DNA from: Cerasicoccus frondis
Lineage (GTDB): Bacteria > Verrucomicrobiota > Verrucomicrobiia > Opitutales > Cerasicoccaceae
Length of the DNA stretch: 64,000 nt
Direction: 5' to 3'
Assembly: GCA_031296915.1 (NCBI GenBank)
Contig: JAVDPC010000021.1
Location: forward strand, 54,536-118,535
The position numbers and the translations under genes were made by a program. A model generated the notes under the pieces. It did no database searches, was not told the DNA's origin, and was given only the letters and a program-made list of their open reading frames with translations. Positions 1 to 8,695 of the stretch are shown here, in pieces. The number at the start of each line of letters is the position of its first letter. Within the stretch, counting starts at the first letter, position 1.

Positions 1-185
1 TCAAGGGTGGCAGCACGATCGGTGAGCTGCTCGATCTGTTGTCTGGCCAGAGCAAGCTCCGTGGCGGCGCTGGCTTGGGCGGCCTCCCGGACAGCCTTGA
101 GCTGGCGGCCCAGCACCACCCAACCGACGGCGGCGCCCGCCGCCAGACCGACTATAAAAATGACTATGCCCGTTATTGCATCCAT
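1..185 (-). CDS. rmuC: RmuC-like membrane-anchored coiled-coil protein, N-terminus only
   Basis: The reading frame starts with ATG at 185 on the minus strand and runs open off the left edge of the window, so only about 61 residues are visible. Residues 2-26 form one hydrophobic segment rich in Gly and Ala (TGIVIFIVGLAAGAAVGWVV). It is followed by a basic turn and then an Ala/Gln/Glu-rich stretch (ATELALARQQIEQL) that should form a coiled coil. One N-terminal membrane anchor followed at once by a coiled coil is the layout of RmuC, a protein linked to limiting DNA inversions in E. coli. The nuclease-like core that would prove this lies outside the window, so any other anchored coiled-coil protein remains possible. 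It is divergent from the gene starting at 250, with 64 bp between them. Confidence 0.5.
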   Translation of the reverse strand, partial: MDAITGIVIFIVGLAAGAAVGWVVLGRQLKAVREAAQASAATELALARQQIEQLTDRAATL

Positions 186-249
186 GTGGGAACTTATGTC
201 ACTCTACCCCGTCCAACCTTTCCGTTGCTGGCAACGATAATCCAACTCA

Positions 250-1224
250 ATGACTCGTCGACTCCCCATTTTCCTCCTCATTTTCTTCTCCATGCTCGCT
301 GCGCTGAACGTGGACGCCGCACGACCTCGGGAAATTTGGGAGCGCTATACGGTGGCTTACATTGGGGAACGGCGCGATGACCCGATCAACGGCGCCGTCA
401 TCCATGGCGCCCGTCAGGCAGCCGATATTCTGGAGCACGAGTATAACTTGGAAATCACCATTCTCGACCTGACGCCAAAGACTCCGGCAGGCCAGGAACA
501 AGCGCTTCTCGACGCTTACGTGAAGGGCGCCAAGGCCGTGATTCTTAATCCGGCGCAATCCGGCGATAGCCAAAAGGCGCTGGAGGTGCTTGAGCAGCAG
601 CAGGTTCGGGTCATCACAATTGACCACGATACCCCCGAAGCATTGCGCTGGTTTCACATCGAGAGCGACTATGATTCGATGGCGGAAACAGCATTCAATG
701 CGATGCTCGAGCGCATGCCCCGGCGCGGCGGCCAAGTCGCCATCCTGTCCGGCGATCTCGACAACCCGATCAACGCCAGTCGACTGGCCCTCATTCAGCG
801 ACTAGCCAATGAATCGCCCAAGGTTAGCATTCAGGGCGTCTACGCGTGCCAGGAAGATTTAAGTGACTCGCTCACCGTGCTAAGGACAACGGAAGCCGGT
901 GACCGGGATGAAGAGATAACTGGCTGGATTTTGCTGGGGCCCTGGCCTCTGATGGGCGCCGCTCCCCTCCCCTGGACACCGGGCGAAACGCGTTGCGTCC
1001 TAATCGACGCGCTACCGCAAAACCTGGGCTATCTGGCGCGCGGACAAGTCGACGCGCTGGTCGCAGAAACGTATTTTGAATGGGGGCGCATCGCCATGGA
1101 CGCGGCAATCGAGAACGTGCATAATCAAAAGCTGGACCACGTAAACGTCCAGACTGGCGGTCAGCTAATCACTTTGGAAAACCTGCCACAAATCGGGCAG
1201 GATTGGGCTGCCTGGCTGCAATAG
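250..1224 (+). CDS. Periplasmic sugar-binding-like protein (Peripla_BP_4 type)
   Basis: A 324-residue protein with a signal peptide (hydrophobic residues 6-20, cleavage near VDAA) followed by the two-lobed fold of ribose/galactose-binding proteins. Visible hallmarks are the first strand YTVAYIGERRDDPINGAVI, the helix NGAVIHGARQAADIL, the strand GAKAVILNPAQSG and, later, VRVITIDHDTP, which matches the family's IPVVxxDxD region. Such proteins bind sugars in the periplasm and deliver them to an ABC transporter or a sensor. No permease or ATPase gene is next to it, so it may work with a distant transporter or as the sensing part of a chemoreceptor or kinase. The start at 250 puts the signal peptide at the N-terminus. 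The ligand cannot be read from the sequence. Confidence 0.75.
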   Translation: MTRRLPIFLLIFFSMLAALNVDAARPREIWERYTVAYIGERRDDPINGAVIHGARQAADILEHEYNLEITILDLTPKTPAGQEQALLDAYVKGAKAVILNPAQSGDSQKALEVLEQQQVRVITIDHDTPEALRWFHIESDYDSMAETAFNAMLERMPRRGGQVAILSGDLDNPINASRLALIQRLANESPKVSIQGVYACQEDLSDSLTVLRTTEAGDRDEEITGWILLGPWPLMGAAPLPWTPGETRCVLIDALPQNLGYLARGQVDALVAETYFEWGRIAMDAAIENVHNQKLDHVNVQTGGQLITLENLPQIGQDWAAWLQ

Positions 1225-1431
1225 ACGAGTTCATCTCGACCAGCGGCAGGCTTAGCGACCGCACGAAGTGATCTACTAATGGGGGAATTTTTTGGCACAA
1301 ATGCATTAAATTCGCACATCTTTGTGATAAGCAGAACAAGCAAGAACTAATTTATGCAATATAATGCACAAAAAGTTCAGCGTCGGTGATTGACTCGATT
1401 TGCAGTCTGCAACTAGGTTCCAATTTGTTAC

Positions 1432-2172
1432 ATGAAGCGATTATTCCCCCTAATACTCTCGTCGTTGCTTGCATGTCAGGCATTTGCACAAGACGCCGCG
1501 TCGACCGCGCCCGAAACTGACGCCACTGGCGCCATTGACTGGGTGGCGGAAGTGCTCAAAGGCGGCGCGACTTCGGTCGTGCTCCTCGTGGTTGGCTTTG
1601 TCGGCATTATCTTTTTCATTGAGCGGTTGCTGGTCGTGCGCTCCGGAAATTTCATTCCGGGCAAGCTTGAGCGCGACATTAAGAAATATGCGATTCAATC
1701 GGATTTTGAATCCATCGAGCGCGTGTGCCGGAAGTCCAACAGCGTCCTGGGCGATATTGGCAAATATGTGGCCACCCATACACACATCCCGTTCGAGATC
1801 CTGTCATTTGGCGTAACCGATATGATTGGCCGGACCGTTAGCCGACAGCACCAGCGCACTTACCCGCTCGCAGTAGTGGCGACGATCTCGCCACTATTGG
1901 GTCTGCTCGGCACCATTATCGGGATGATTGAGTCGTTCCAAAAAGTGGCGTTGATGGGCGACACCGGAGATGCCTCCGTGCTCGCAGACTCCATCGGCAA
2001 AGCGCTCATCACCACAGCGCTTGGCCTGATGATTGCCATTCCTGCACTGGCCAGCTATCACTTTTACAAGTCGCGCATCAATAGCTACGGCATTCGACTC
2101 GAAGAGATGGTCGACGTGCTGATGTCACCCTGGTTGCACCCGGAAACGCAAAGCGAAGAAGAAAGCAAGTAA
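1432..2172 (+). CDS. exbB: ExbB/TolQ/MotA-family proton channel
   Basis: A 246-residue inner-membrane protein. It begins with a signal-peptide-like segment (residues 1-20, ending in AFA), which is common for ExbB proteins outside enterobacteria. TM1 is at about residues 45-65 (SVVLLVVGFVGIIFFIERLL), and the MotA/TolQ/ExbB core near residues 145-220 has the motif SPLLGLLGTIIGMIESF and the final helix ALITTALGLMIAIPALASYH. ExbB pentamers use the proton gradient to drive ExbD and a periplasm-spanning partner. It is the first gene of a four-gene operon: its stop at 2170-2172 is followed directly by the next ATG at 2173. The gap 1225-1431 upstream must hold the promoter, but no convincing -35/-10 pair was found. 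Confidence 0.93.
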   Translation: MKRLFPLILSSLLACQAFAQDAASTAPETDATGAIDWVAEVLKGGATSVVLLVVGFVGIIFFIERLLVVRSGNFIPGKLERDIKKYAIQSDFESIERVCRKSNSVLGDIGKYVATHTHIPFEILSFGVTDMIGRTVSRQHQRTYPLAVVATISPLLGLLGTIIGMIESFQKVALMGDTGDASVLADSIGKALITTALGLMIAIPALASYHFYKSRINSYGIRLEEMVDVLMSPWLHPETQSEEESK

Positions 2173-2721
2173 ATGGCCAAGTCGCCTACAGCGTTCACGC
2201 CCGTCGCGAATGGACAAGTCTCGCGGGTGGCGACGATTCGTCGCATGCGCCGACGCCGCCGGGGGGATTCCGACATCGAAGTGGACCTTTCCCCGCTGAT
2301 CGACTGCGTGTTTCTGCTGCTGATTTTTTTCCTCGTCACGACGATGCTGAAAAAGCTCGAAAAGCAAATACCCGTCGTGCTGCCCGACTACACGGTCGCC
2401 CTCGCCCCGGTGGCCGAAAACGAGGTAATCATCTACGCCATTACGGAACGCGAGGGCATTCTTCGCGCCAATGAAGGCAAGCGCTCCATGAAGGGGCTCA
2501 GCTACCACGGCATTGACTCCTTTGAGGCGGATCTGGCCAGGGTCGCCAGCGATAAAGGAACTGAGGTGGAAATACGCCTCGACGCCGAGCGAGAAGTCCC
2601 CGTGCAAACCGTCATTGACACCCTCGATACGCTCGCGCTCCTCGGCTTTGAAAATGTTGGCGTGCGCCTGCGCCATCGCGAACGAGAACACTTTGAACTC
2701 CATAAGAAGAGCACCCACTAA
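2173..2721 (+). CDS. exbD: ExbD/TolR-family biopolymer transport protein (first copy)
   Basis: A 182-residue ExbD. A basic cytoplasmic N-terminus (RRMRRRRRGDSDIEVDLSPL) leads into the single TM helix at about residues 40-60. This carries the family signature DLSPLIDCVFLLLIFFLVTT, with the proton-relay Asp in LIDCVF. A periplasmic domain of about 110 residues follows and ends with TVIDTLDTLALLGFENVGVR, the usual ExbD C-terminal helix-strand. ExbD is the moving part of the ExbB-ExbD motor. The basic N-terminus before the TM is longer than usual. The gene starts on the base after the exbB stop and its stop overlaps the next start (TAATG at 2719-2723), so translation is probably coupled. Confidence 0.93.
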   Translation: MAKSPTAFTPVANGQVSRVATIRRMRRRRRGDSDIEVDLSPLIDCVFLLLIFFLVTTMLKKLEKQIPVVLPDYTVALAPVAENEVIIYAITEREGILRANEGKRSMKGLSYHGIDSFEADLARVASDKGTEVEIRLDAEREVPVQTVIDTLDTLALLGFENVGVRLRHREREHFELHKKSTH

Positions 2722-3143
2722 TGCCCCGCGATGTATATGAAGATGACCAGGATGTGGCGCTAAGCATGTCGCCGCTGATCGACTGTGTGTTCCTGCTGTT
2801 GATCTTCTTCCTGGTCACCACCATGCTCAAGAAGGATCTGCGCGATGTGGAGCATCTGAATCTCCCGATCTCACGTTCTTCGCTGGAAGTGCCGCCTGAC
2901 GAATCAGTGCTGGCCATTGCCATCGACGCCGAAGGCGAAGTCTACCTGGAAGGCGAAGAGACGACGATTGGCCAGCTGCTGGAGGAGCTTAAAGTGATCG
3001 AGCAAGATGACCCGGAACGCCGCATCCGCTTGGACACCGATGAGAACACGCCTTTCTACCGGCTGGTTGAAGTCCTCGACGCCTTGAGTTTCCGCAACCT
3101 GCGCAACGTCGGCGTGCGCACTTACCACGAAAAATTTGACTAA
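2721..3143 (+). CDS. exbD: ExbD/TolR-family biopolymer transport protein (second copy)
   Basis: A 140-residue second ExbD. The TM helix starts at about residue 17 (MSPLIDCVFLLLIFFLVTTM) and is almost identical to that of the first copy, including the Asp, but the periplasmic domains differ. The C-terminal region FYRLVEVLDALSFRNLRNVG is typical of the family. Operons with one exbB and two exbD genes are known in Bacteroidetes and other phyla, where the two copies probably form a heteromeric motor. It overlaps the previous gene by one base and the next gene by one base (TAATG around 3141-3145). Confidence 0.92.
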   Translation: MPRDVYEDDQDVALSMSPLIDCVFLLLIFFLVTTMLKKDLRDVEHLNLPISRSSLEVPPDESVLAIAIDAEGEVYLEGEETTIGQLLEELKVIEQDDPERRIRLDTDENTPFYRLVEVLDALSFRNLRNVGVRTYHEKFD

Positions 3144-5224
3144 TGTCTTCCCCCCTCACCAGTCGCAAGCCCCTCGTCGTTGCACTAACCCTCGCCAGCA
3201 TTTTGGTGGGTGGGTTTTCCATCGCGCTTTACCTCAACGAAGACCTTCGCCGCTACACCATTGCGCAAATCGAGGAAATCACGAATGAGGACGGCGAGAA
3301 AATCAAACGGGTCAAAATTGAAAAACCTGAGCCCAACGAACAGCAGGTTCGGGAAATTTCCCGCAATCAGGAGCGCAAGAAGCGCGAGGAGCTGAAAGAG
3401 AAAGCCAAGGAACTGCGCGAGACCGTTTACAAAATTGAAGAAGTTGTCGAAGCACAGAAAAAGCTCGTTGAAGACCGCCTGACCGAATGGCAACAAATCG
3501 CGCTAGCCGCTGATCAGTTGGCCGAACAGGCGCAAGATTTCAACGAGCATCTCGCTGCCGATGATGCGCCGCAAAATCTGGAAACCGCCCGCCCCTTCAG
3601 TGAAGAGCTCAAGGAGCTTACGGAAGAATACGCCGAAATGGTCAACCAGATGAAGGATAGCACCGTGACTCCCGACGATGCCAAACAAGCCTCACACAGT
3701 GCCCGGGAGTTGCGCAACCAAGCCCGTGATTTTGAGCGTAAATTTAAGCAAGCCACCAGCCAGGCGCCCCCCGAAGACCGGGCCAAGGCCCAAGAGCTTC
3801 AAGCAGAGCTCTCTGAGTTCGTCAGCAATGTGGAGCAGCATTACCAAGACATGGATGAGTTCTCCAAGTCCCCCTACTTTTTGGAGAAGGAAGAAGAGAC
3901 TCCCAGTGAGACAAATCCCGCCGAAAGCGAATTGGCGCAAAACGATGAAGGCGCTCCGACGCAGGATTCGGAGCAACTCGAACTCGATACCGAACTTGAG
4001 TCCGCAATGGCCGATGAGGCCACCGATGAACTCGCCCAAAATGGCCAACTCGAAGATGGTGAGATGTCACCTCTGGGCAATCATCTACCCAGCGATGAAG
4101 AACTGGAGCAACTCAGCACCGCCGAACTTTATGAGCAAATCCAGGAGATGACCGGCTTGGTTGATGAGGCGTTTGCCGAAGGTCAGGCCGCTGATTTGGC
4201 GAACCGTAAGGAGATGTCTCTCCAAAAGGCCAGAGAGGAAGTTTATAAACCAGAATCGCAAAAAGGCCCGGACCTAGGGGAGGCACTTAGCCAAAACCAG
4301 CCATCGACTCGCGAAGAATTCCAACAGTTTAATGAAGCACTGGACGAGGCAACCAGCGCCGCCCAGCAAATGTCGCGCACCGCCCAAAACCGCAAGGAAG
4401 CCCTGACCGGCGAAAATCAACAGCAGAGCGGGCAAGGGCAAAATGGCGAACAATTGGAGGCCAAGCTCAACCAGAAAAACCAGCTTCAGGCCCAAATGAA
4501 AATGCTGGCGCAAAACGGCGGACGACAAAACGGCAACGTGCAGGACATGCGCGCGCTCATGGCCCAGAACTACACCTTGGGCGGTGGCGGCAACGACAGT
4601 GATGGCCAAGCCTTGAGCATGTCATTCGAGACGGCAATGAGCCAGAGCGCCCTGCCCAAAACCGTTTCCCTAAATGTGAATAAGACGCTCGCCCAGGCAG
4701 TGCCAGGGCGGCGACTGGACATGAATTCCGAGCGTCAAGGTTGGATTTTTCTCGATACCTGGTATGTCATCGGCCCTTGGCAGCGCCCGAATAAAAACGA
4801 TTCGTTCGATGTGGAATTCCCTCCCGAAAGCCTGGTCGATCTCGACGCGACCTACATTGGTAAAGTCAGCCGTTTCCGCAATGAACCCATGGAGCTCCGG
4901 TGGCGCTTCGTTCAGACGGAGAACATCCGCATCAACCCACCCGATGAAATCAGCGACGCCGTCTACTATGGTTACACCGAAGTTTTCTGCGAAGCCGCAA
5001 CCGAAGTCACCGTAGCAGTCGCCAGCGACGACATGGCCAAGCTTTGGGTGAATGGGCTGGTTGTCTACGAAGACTCGGGGCTCTCCGGTTGGCAGATTGA
5101 TGAAGGCTTTCGCACCATCCTACTCAAACCAGGCTACAACAAGGTGTTAATCCGTTTGGACAACGGCCCAGCCGTCTGCTATTTCTCGGTGCTCATGTGT
5201 CCGACAGAATCTTTAACGAATTAG
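3143..5224 (+). CDS. Membrane-anchored coiled-coil protein with C-terminal PA14/lectin-like domain
   Basis: A 693-residue protein in the place where a TonB/TolA-like partner of ExbBD would be expected. It has a single N-terminal TM (residues about 9-30, PLVVALTLASILVGGFSIAL), then a Glu/Lys/Gln-rich coiled coil from about 60 to 240. An acidic low-complexity region and a Gln/Asn-rich stretch (about 420-490) follow. The last 160 residues (from about 533) are a compact beta-rich domain beginning WIFLDTWYVIGPW and containing ASDDMAKLWVNG and LLKPGYNKVLIRLDNG. Those two motifs are typical of PA14-like or related carbohydrate-binding sandwich domains, in which a DD(x)xxLWVNG strand is common. No TonB C-terminal domain or TonB box binder is visible. 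I infer that it spans the periplasm and couples motor energy to an envelope ligand, possibly a glycan. No family name is certain. Confidence 0.65.
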   Translation: MSSPLTSRKPLVVALTLASILVGGFSIALYLNEDLRRYTIAQIEEITNEDGEKIKRVKIEKPEPNEQQVREISRNQERKKREELKEKAKELRETVYKIEEVVEAQKKLVEDRLTEWQQIALAADQLAEQAQDFNEHLAADDAPQNLETARPFSEELKELTEEYAEMVNQMKDSTVTPDDAKQASHSARELRNQARDFERKFKQATSQAPPEDRAKAQELQAELSEFVSNVEQHYQDMDEFSKSPYFLEKEEETPSETNPAESELAQNDEGAPTQDSEQLELDTELESAMADEATDELAQNGQLEDGEMSPLGNHLPSDEELEQLSTAELYEQIQEMTGLVDEAFAEGQAADLANRKEMSLQKAREEVYKPESQKGPDLGEALSQNQPSTREEFQQFNEALDEATSAAQQMSRTAQNRKEALTGENQQQSGQGQNGEQLEAKLNQKNQLQAQMKMLAQNGGRQNGNVQDMRALMAQNYTLGGGGNDSDGQALSMSFETAMSQSALPKTVSLNVNKTLAQAVPGRRLDMNSERQGWIFLDTWYVIGPWQRPNKNDSFDVEFPPESLVDLDATYIGKVSRFRNEPMELRWRFVQTENIRINPPDEISDAVYYGYTEVFCEAATEVTVAVASDDMAKLWVNGLVVYEDSGLSGWQIDEGFRTILLKPGYNKVLIRLDNGPAVCYFSVLMCPTESLTN

Positions 5225-5326
5225 CCGAGGCGCTCAGCCACCCCTTCAAATAAAATGGCAAAAATGTCGTGAAATGAAGGCTTTACAAGCATCGCTTCGA
5301 ACGCCATTTTCCTTTGTTTTCCGAGG

Positions 5327-5411
5327 GCCCAGGTGGCGGAATTGGCAGACGCGGCGGACTCAAAATCCGCTTCCTTCGGGAGTGTGGGTTCGACCCCCAC
5401 CCTGGGTACCA
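5327..5411 (+). tRNA. trnL: tRNA-Leu (anticodon CAA)
   Basis: This 85-nt gene has a full cloverleaf. The acceptor arms are GCCCAGG (5327-5333) and CCTGGGT (5401-5407), with a G-U first pair. The anticodon stem is GCGGA/TCCGC (5354-5358 and 5366-5370) with loop CTCAAAA and anticodon CAA at 5361-5363. It has a long variable arm as in class II leucine tRNAs, the T-arm GTGGGTTCGACCCCCAC, discriminator A and an encoded CCA end. It reads UUG leucine codons. It is followed at once by an intrinsic terminator. Confidence 0.97.
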
Positions 5412-5416
5412 TCTCG

Positions 5417-5451
5417 AAAAGCCCGCATCAACACGACGATGCGGGCTTTTT
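5417..5451 (+). terminator. Intrinsic terminator of tRNA-Leu
   Basis: The hairpin arms AAAGCCCGCATC and GATGCGGGCTTT pair around a short loop (AACACGAC), and the right arm runs into TTTTT. It lies 6 bp after the tRNA CCA end. Confidence 0.9.
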
Positions 5452-5492
5452 CGTGGCCAGAGGACAGCCCATAAGCCCTAAGCACTTTTCAT

Positions 5493-5507
5493 CTAGATTG
5501 AATGAAA
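5493..5507. promoter_or_regulatory. Degenerate copy of the island operator
   Basis: The right half ATTGAATGAAA matches the operator at 5596-5610 exactly, while the left half matches in only 3 of 7 positions. It lies 103 bp upstream of the perfect copy. A second, wider pairing of TTTTCAT and ATGAAAA also spans it. It may be an auxiliary site for looping, or chance. Confidence 0.35.
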
Positions 5508-5573
5508 ATGTGCATCCAATAATTGCTGTTAAAGCCTGAGTCGCAGCGGAAATTGCTAATTTCAGAATTGTAG

Positions 5574-5610
5574 TTGACATTGCACGTCGCATTTATTTCA
5601 TTGAATGAAA
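5574..5610 (+). promoter_or_regulatory. Promoter with operator palindrome TTTCATTNAATGAAA (site 1)
   Basis: A perfect -35 hexamer TTGACA (5574-5579) is followed after 16 bp by the perfect 7-1-7 palindrome TTTCATTGAATGAAA (5596-5610), which covers the place of the -10 box. The same arrangement, TTGACA-N16-palindrome, occurs on the minus strand at 15871-15835. A bound repressor would block the promoter of the CBM11-like/GH18-like pair downstream. The proposed binder is the ROK protein at 16003. Confidence 0.7.
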
Positions 5611-5633
5611 CAAATCACTCTAATCCAACGACC

Positions 5634-6335
5634 ATGATGGAACACACCCAAAAGATACCAACTATCGCACTCTTTATTTTGAGTGCCGCAATCGCCAACG
5701 CACAGACACTTGTGATTGACGATTTTGACAGCTACACAGATACGACTGAACTTCAGGCAAACTGGAACTCATTCGGAAATGCAGCCACATCTGGCGCTCC
5801 GCTTCTCGCCGCTGGACAAGGTGTAGACGGCAGCAATGCGGCTGCCTTCAGCTTGAACTGGTTTGCCACCGGAGCCAGTAATGCAAACATGCGCCGCATC
5901 AATCTAACTAGCCTTGACTTGAGCAGTTATGATTTCCTCGATGTCAACCTATTCGTCGAAACGGATACCGGCAACGATTCCCCCACAAATCCCACTATCC
6001 TAAAGATTGCGTTTCAATCGAGCGATTCCACTATCTGGCAAACGTCATTAAGCTTTGCGCTGGAACCAAACCTTGACGCATACTCTCTACTTTCATTCGA
6101 ACTTTCTGAAACCGCGATGGAAAGAGTCAGTGGAAGTGGCTCCTTTGCAGATTCCATTGTTGATATCACTAATATCCGTCTGCGCTTTGAGAATGTGGAG
6201 GAAGCAAACGTTGGGCAAACGGCATTCGTCAGTTCCATTGTCGCGAGCACCATACCGGAACCAAGCACTTACGCTCTCGGCTTTGGTTTAGCCATGGCTG
6301 GAACCGTTTTGTTATGGCGGCGAAAAGCTCAATAA
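5634..6335 (+). CDS. Secreted CBM11-like protein with PEP-CTERM anchor
   Basis: A protein of about 233 residues. The frame is open from a TTG at 5574, but that TTG is part of the -35 box. The ATG at 5634 (or 5637) gives a clean signal peptide (TIALFILSAAIANAQ), so I place the start there. The mature part begins LVIDDFDSYTDTTELQANW, a pattern typical of CBM11/CIA30-like beta-sandwich carbohydrate-binding domains, and ends that domain with NIRLRFENV. The C-terminus is a PEP-CTERM sorting signal: IPEPSTYALGFGLAMAG, a hydrophobic stretch, then WRRK. Exosortase would process it at the surface. It is paralogous to the protein at 21853, which lacks the PEP-CTERM tail. It is followed by a terminator and by a GH18-like gene, as the paralogue is. 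Confidence 0.8.
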   Translation: MMEHTQKIPTIALFILSAAIANAQTLVIDDFDSYTDTTELQANWNSFGNAATSGAPLLAAGQGVDGSNAAAFSLNWFATGASNANMRRINLTSLDLSSYDFLDVNLFVETDTGNDSPTNPTILKIAFQSSDSTIWQTSLSFALEPNLDAYSLLSFELSETAMERVSGSGSFADSIVDITNIRLRFENVEEANVGQTAFVSSIVASTIPEPSTYALGFGLAMAGTVLLWRRKAQ

Positions 6336-6357
6336 CAACATAGTCACCGTATATTCC

Positions 6358-6393
6358 ATAGCGCGATTACTTACCAGGTCGCGCTATTTTTTT
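6358..6393 (+). terminator. Intrinsic terminator after the PEP-CTERM gene
   Basis: The arms ATAGCGCGA (6358-6366) and TCGCGCTAT (6379-6387) pair around a 12-nt loop and are followed by a run of T to 6393. It separates the CBM11-like gene from the GH18-like gene, so the latter is either read through or has its own promoter in 6394-6484. Confidence 0.85.
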
Positions 6394-6484
6394 ACCCGCC
6401 CCTGATCAAGTCGTCATACAGTTCAACTGCATGGCCTGGCTTAGCCGTATCATAACCGCACTAAATTCTTATATTCATTACATC

Positions 6485-7477
6485 ATGCGCTATCTTCAAC
6501 CAGCACCAAACTCATTCCACCTCCTCGTAAGATACATGGCCTTAATAGCCTGCCAATTACTCTTCACCACTGCGACGCTCCGAGCCGATATCGACCACGC
6601 ACTGTGGGTTTGGGATGCCGAATGCATCACGGACTCCACTAAGCGCAGTGATCTCTTTAATTTCTGCACTAACAAGGGCATTACCACGATCTTCATTAAT
6701 ACGGGCAACGCATTTGTTGATCCCAATGACACAGCCTACGCGAGTAAACATCCCGTTACGAATCCGCAGTTAGGTCAATTCAACATCGCCGCGCACAACC
6801 TTGGCATTCATGTGCATGCGTCGGACGGCGACCCGTCATTTTGCCTGAACAGCCAACATAGCCGAGCAGTTGGCCGCATGCAGATGGCGGTTACCTTCAA
6901 TTACAATCAGGCTATCAATGCCCGCCTCGATGGATTCAACTGGGACATCGAACCACATGGACTAGCCGCATGGGCAAACGCATCATATGAGCAAAGGCGC
7001 GCCTATCTGAACGGTCTACTACTCGTCGCCGAGCAATTAACCGACGAAGCAATAGACGCGATTCCCGAGTTGCCCATTGGTTTCACGATTCCTTTCTGGT
7101 ACGATAATACCGAGTACGTTCGCTCCTTCAACGGAGTCACCAAGGAGACTACGTTCCATCTGTTCGACATAGTGTCTGCGTCAGATGATGCTTACATTGC
7201 CATCATGGCCTACCGCGACACCGCTTACTCCTCCTATTCACTTGCGGTCGATGAGTATGAATACGCAAAATTATCCACACCCAATGTAAAGATCTGGCAT
7301 GGCTTGGAAACTGGTCCTTTTTCGCCCGAATACGTTACTTTTCATGAAGAAGGAGAAATCCAGTTAAACTCAAACATAACGATGCTGGAATCATACTTGG
7401 CTCCGTATCTCCCGCCAAACTCAGACGTTGTTGCTGGCGTCGCCATTCATGCATATCAATATTACAGCGCTTGGTAA
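6485..7477 (+). CDS. Secreted GH18-like TIM-barrel glycosidase (copy 1)
   Basis: A protein of 330 residues from the ATG at 6485. The frame is open from 6431, and 6536 is another possible start; 6485 and 6536 both give a signal peptide ending at LRA. The key motif is DGFNWDIEP at 6929-6955, which matches the GH18 signature DGxDxDxE with the middle Asp changed to Asn. The last Asp and the catalytic Glu are kept. Further shared barrel motifs are IPFWYD, IMAYRDTAY (like the MxYD strand of GH18) and GVAIHAYQYY. The paralogue at 22629 keeps the same blocks. GH18 enzymes (chitinases, endo-beta-N-acetylglucosaminidases) use substrate-assisted catalysis on GlcNAc glycans, which fits the NagA/NagB/GH20 setting. 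The assignment is by motif only, so this may be a new family in the same clan. Confidence 0.65.
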   Translation: MRYLQPAPNSFHLLVRYMALIACQLLFTTATLRADIDHALWVWDAECITDSTKRSDLFNFCTNKGITTIFINTGNAFVDPNDTAYASKHPVTNPQLGQFNIAAHNLGIHVHASDGDPSFCLNSQHSRAVGRMQMAVTFNYNQAINARLDGFNWDIEPHGLAAWANASYEQRRAYLNGLLLVAEQLTDEAIDAIPELPIGFTIPFWYDNTEYVRSFNGVTKETTFHLFDIVSASDDAYIAIMAYRDTAYSSYSLAVDEYEYAKLSTPNVKIWHGLETGPFSPEYVTFHEEGEIQLNSNITMLESYLAPYLPPNSDVVAGVAIHAYQYYSAW

Positions 7478-7510
7478 ACGTCGCATCATCCTGTGATGAA
7501 AACCTCAATC

Positions 7511-7548
7511 ACGTCTCGCAGTGGTTCTTCTGCTGCGAGACGTTTTTT
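7511..7548 (+). terminator. Intrinsic terminator after the GH18-like gene
   Basis: The arms ACGTCTCGCAG (7511-7521) and CTGCGAGACGT (7533-7543) form an 11-bp stem and are followed by TTTTT. It separates this rightward unit from the converging leftward operon that ends at 7577. Confidence 0.9.
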
Positions 7549-7576
7549 CAACTGACATGGCTCGACAACGATTCGC

Positions 7577-8695
7577 TTAAGAAACCTTCTGCATGGTTTC
7601 CGCATCAAATAAATGAATTTTATCGATGTTCATGCCGATCGTCGCTCGTTCACCAATCCGATGCTTGTTATCGCTCGGAAAGCGTCCGATGAAATCGTGA
7701 CGCCCTGTGTTGAAATATAAATACGTCTCAGCCCCCATCGGCTCGACAACTGTGACTTCCGCATTCAATTCACAGCATGCCGTTCGGGCAGAGGAAATAA
7801 CATCCTCAGGTCGAATGCCCATCATGACTCTACGGCCCTGAAATCCCCTTGCCAAAGAAGCTAAGCGATCGTCCAGCGAGATACGGAAAGGAGCCGCGCT
7901 TAAATTATGCTCTACAAAGGAAAGTCGACTTCCTTCTTTCTCGATCTTGCCTTCAAAGAAATTCATCGGGGGACTGCCGATAAAGCCAGCAGTGAATACA
8001 TTGTTCGGTCGGCAATACAGCGATATAGGATCATCCACTTGCATGATTTCGCCATCCTTCATTACGCAGATTCGATCTCCCATGGTCATGGCTTCAACTT
8101 GATCATGGGTCACGTAGATCATTGTCGCCTGCAACCGGGCATGAAGCCTCGAAATTTCCGTACGCATCTGCACGCGCATTTTCGCATCCAGATTAGAAAG
8201 CGGTTCATCGAACAAAAAAACTTTCGGTTTGCGGACAATGGCTCTGCCTAACGCGACACGCTGTCGCTGCCCGCCTGACATCTGTTTGGGCTTGCGCTCC
8301 AGCATAGCCTCCAAGCCTAGAATCTCCGCTGCCTCATAAACGCGCTGACGAATTTCTGCGCAGGGAAATTTTTGCAGCTTCAATCCAAAAGCCATGTTAT
8401 CGAACACCGTCATATGCGGATACAGAGCATAGTTCTGAAACACCATCGCGATATCCCGATCTTTCGGCGCAACATTGTTCACAATGCGTCCATCGATCTC
8501 GATGCTCCCCGAAGTCACATTCTCCAAGCCGGCAATCATACGCAATGTCGTCGATTTTCCACAGCCGGATGGGCCAACCAAAATCATGAATTCTCCCTGT
8601 TCGATTTCCAAGTTAATGCCTTTGACGGCTGTAAACTTGGAGCGTCCACCATCCTGGTATTCCTTTACCAGCTTATTTAAATTTACTAAACCCAT
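7577..8695 (-). CDS. ugpC: ABC sugar importer ATPase, MalK/UgpC/MsiK family
   Basis: A 372-residue ATPase of the CUT1 class. It has the Walker A box GPSGCGKST (about residues 39-47), Q-loop [12 protein letters not shown], signature [17 protein letters not shown] (here preceded by KQM), Walker [14 protein letters not shown] and switch His in [17 protein letters not shown]. After residue 240 comes the regulatory OB-fold (MOP/TOBE) domain ending near [12 protein letters not shown]. It energises uptake of oligosaccharides. The two permease genes of the same class are 8 kb away at 17123 and 19871 and have no ATPase of their own, so this is their likely motor, as with shared MsiK ATPases. Its ATG overlaps the nagA stop by one base, and it is the last gene of the leftward operon. 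Confidence 0.92.
   Translation of the reverse strand: MGLVNLNKLVKEYQDGGRSKFTAVKGINLEIEQGEFMILVGPSGCGKSTTLRMIAGLENVTSGSIEIDGRIVNNVAPKDRDIAMVFQNYALYPHMTVFDNMAFGLKLQKFPCAEIRQRVYEAAEILGLEAMLERKPKQMSGGQRQRVALGRAIVRKPKVFLFDEPLSNLDAKMRVQMRTEISRLHARLQATMIYVTHDQVEAMTMGDRICVMKDGEIMQVDDPISLYCRPNNVFTAGFIGSPPMNFFEGKIEKEGSRLSFVEHNLSAAPFRISLDDRLASLARGFQGRRVMMGIRPEDVISSARTACCELNAEVTVVEPMGAETYLYFNTGRHDFIGRFPSDNKHRIGERATIGMNIDKIHLFDAETMQKVS

Noticed and set aside
7-380. Rightward open frames at the left edge
   Set aside because: They are antisense to the leftward RmuC-like start at 185 and overlap the start of the gene at 250. They have no domain or signal.
5574-5633. TTG start for the first CBM11-like protein
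   Set aside because: The TTG is the first part of the -35 hexamer TTGACA, and the extra 20 residues would bury the signal peptide.
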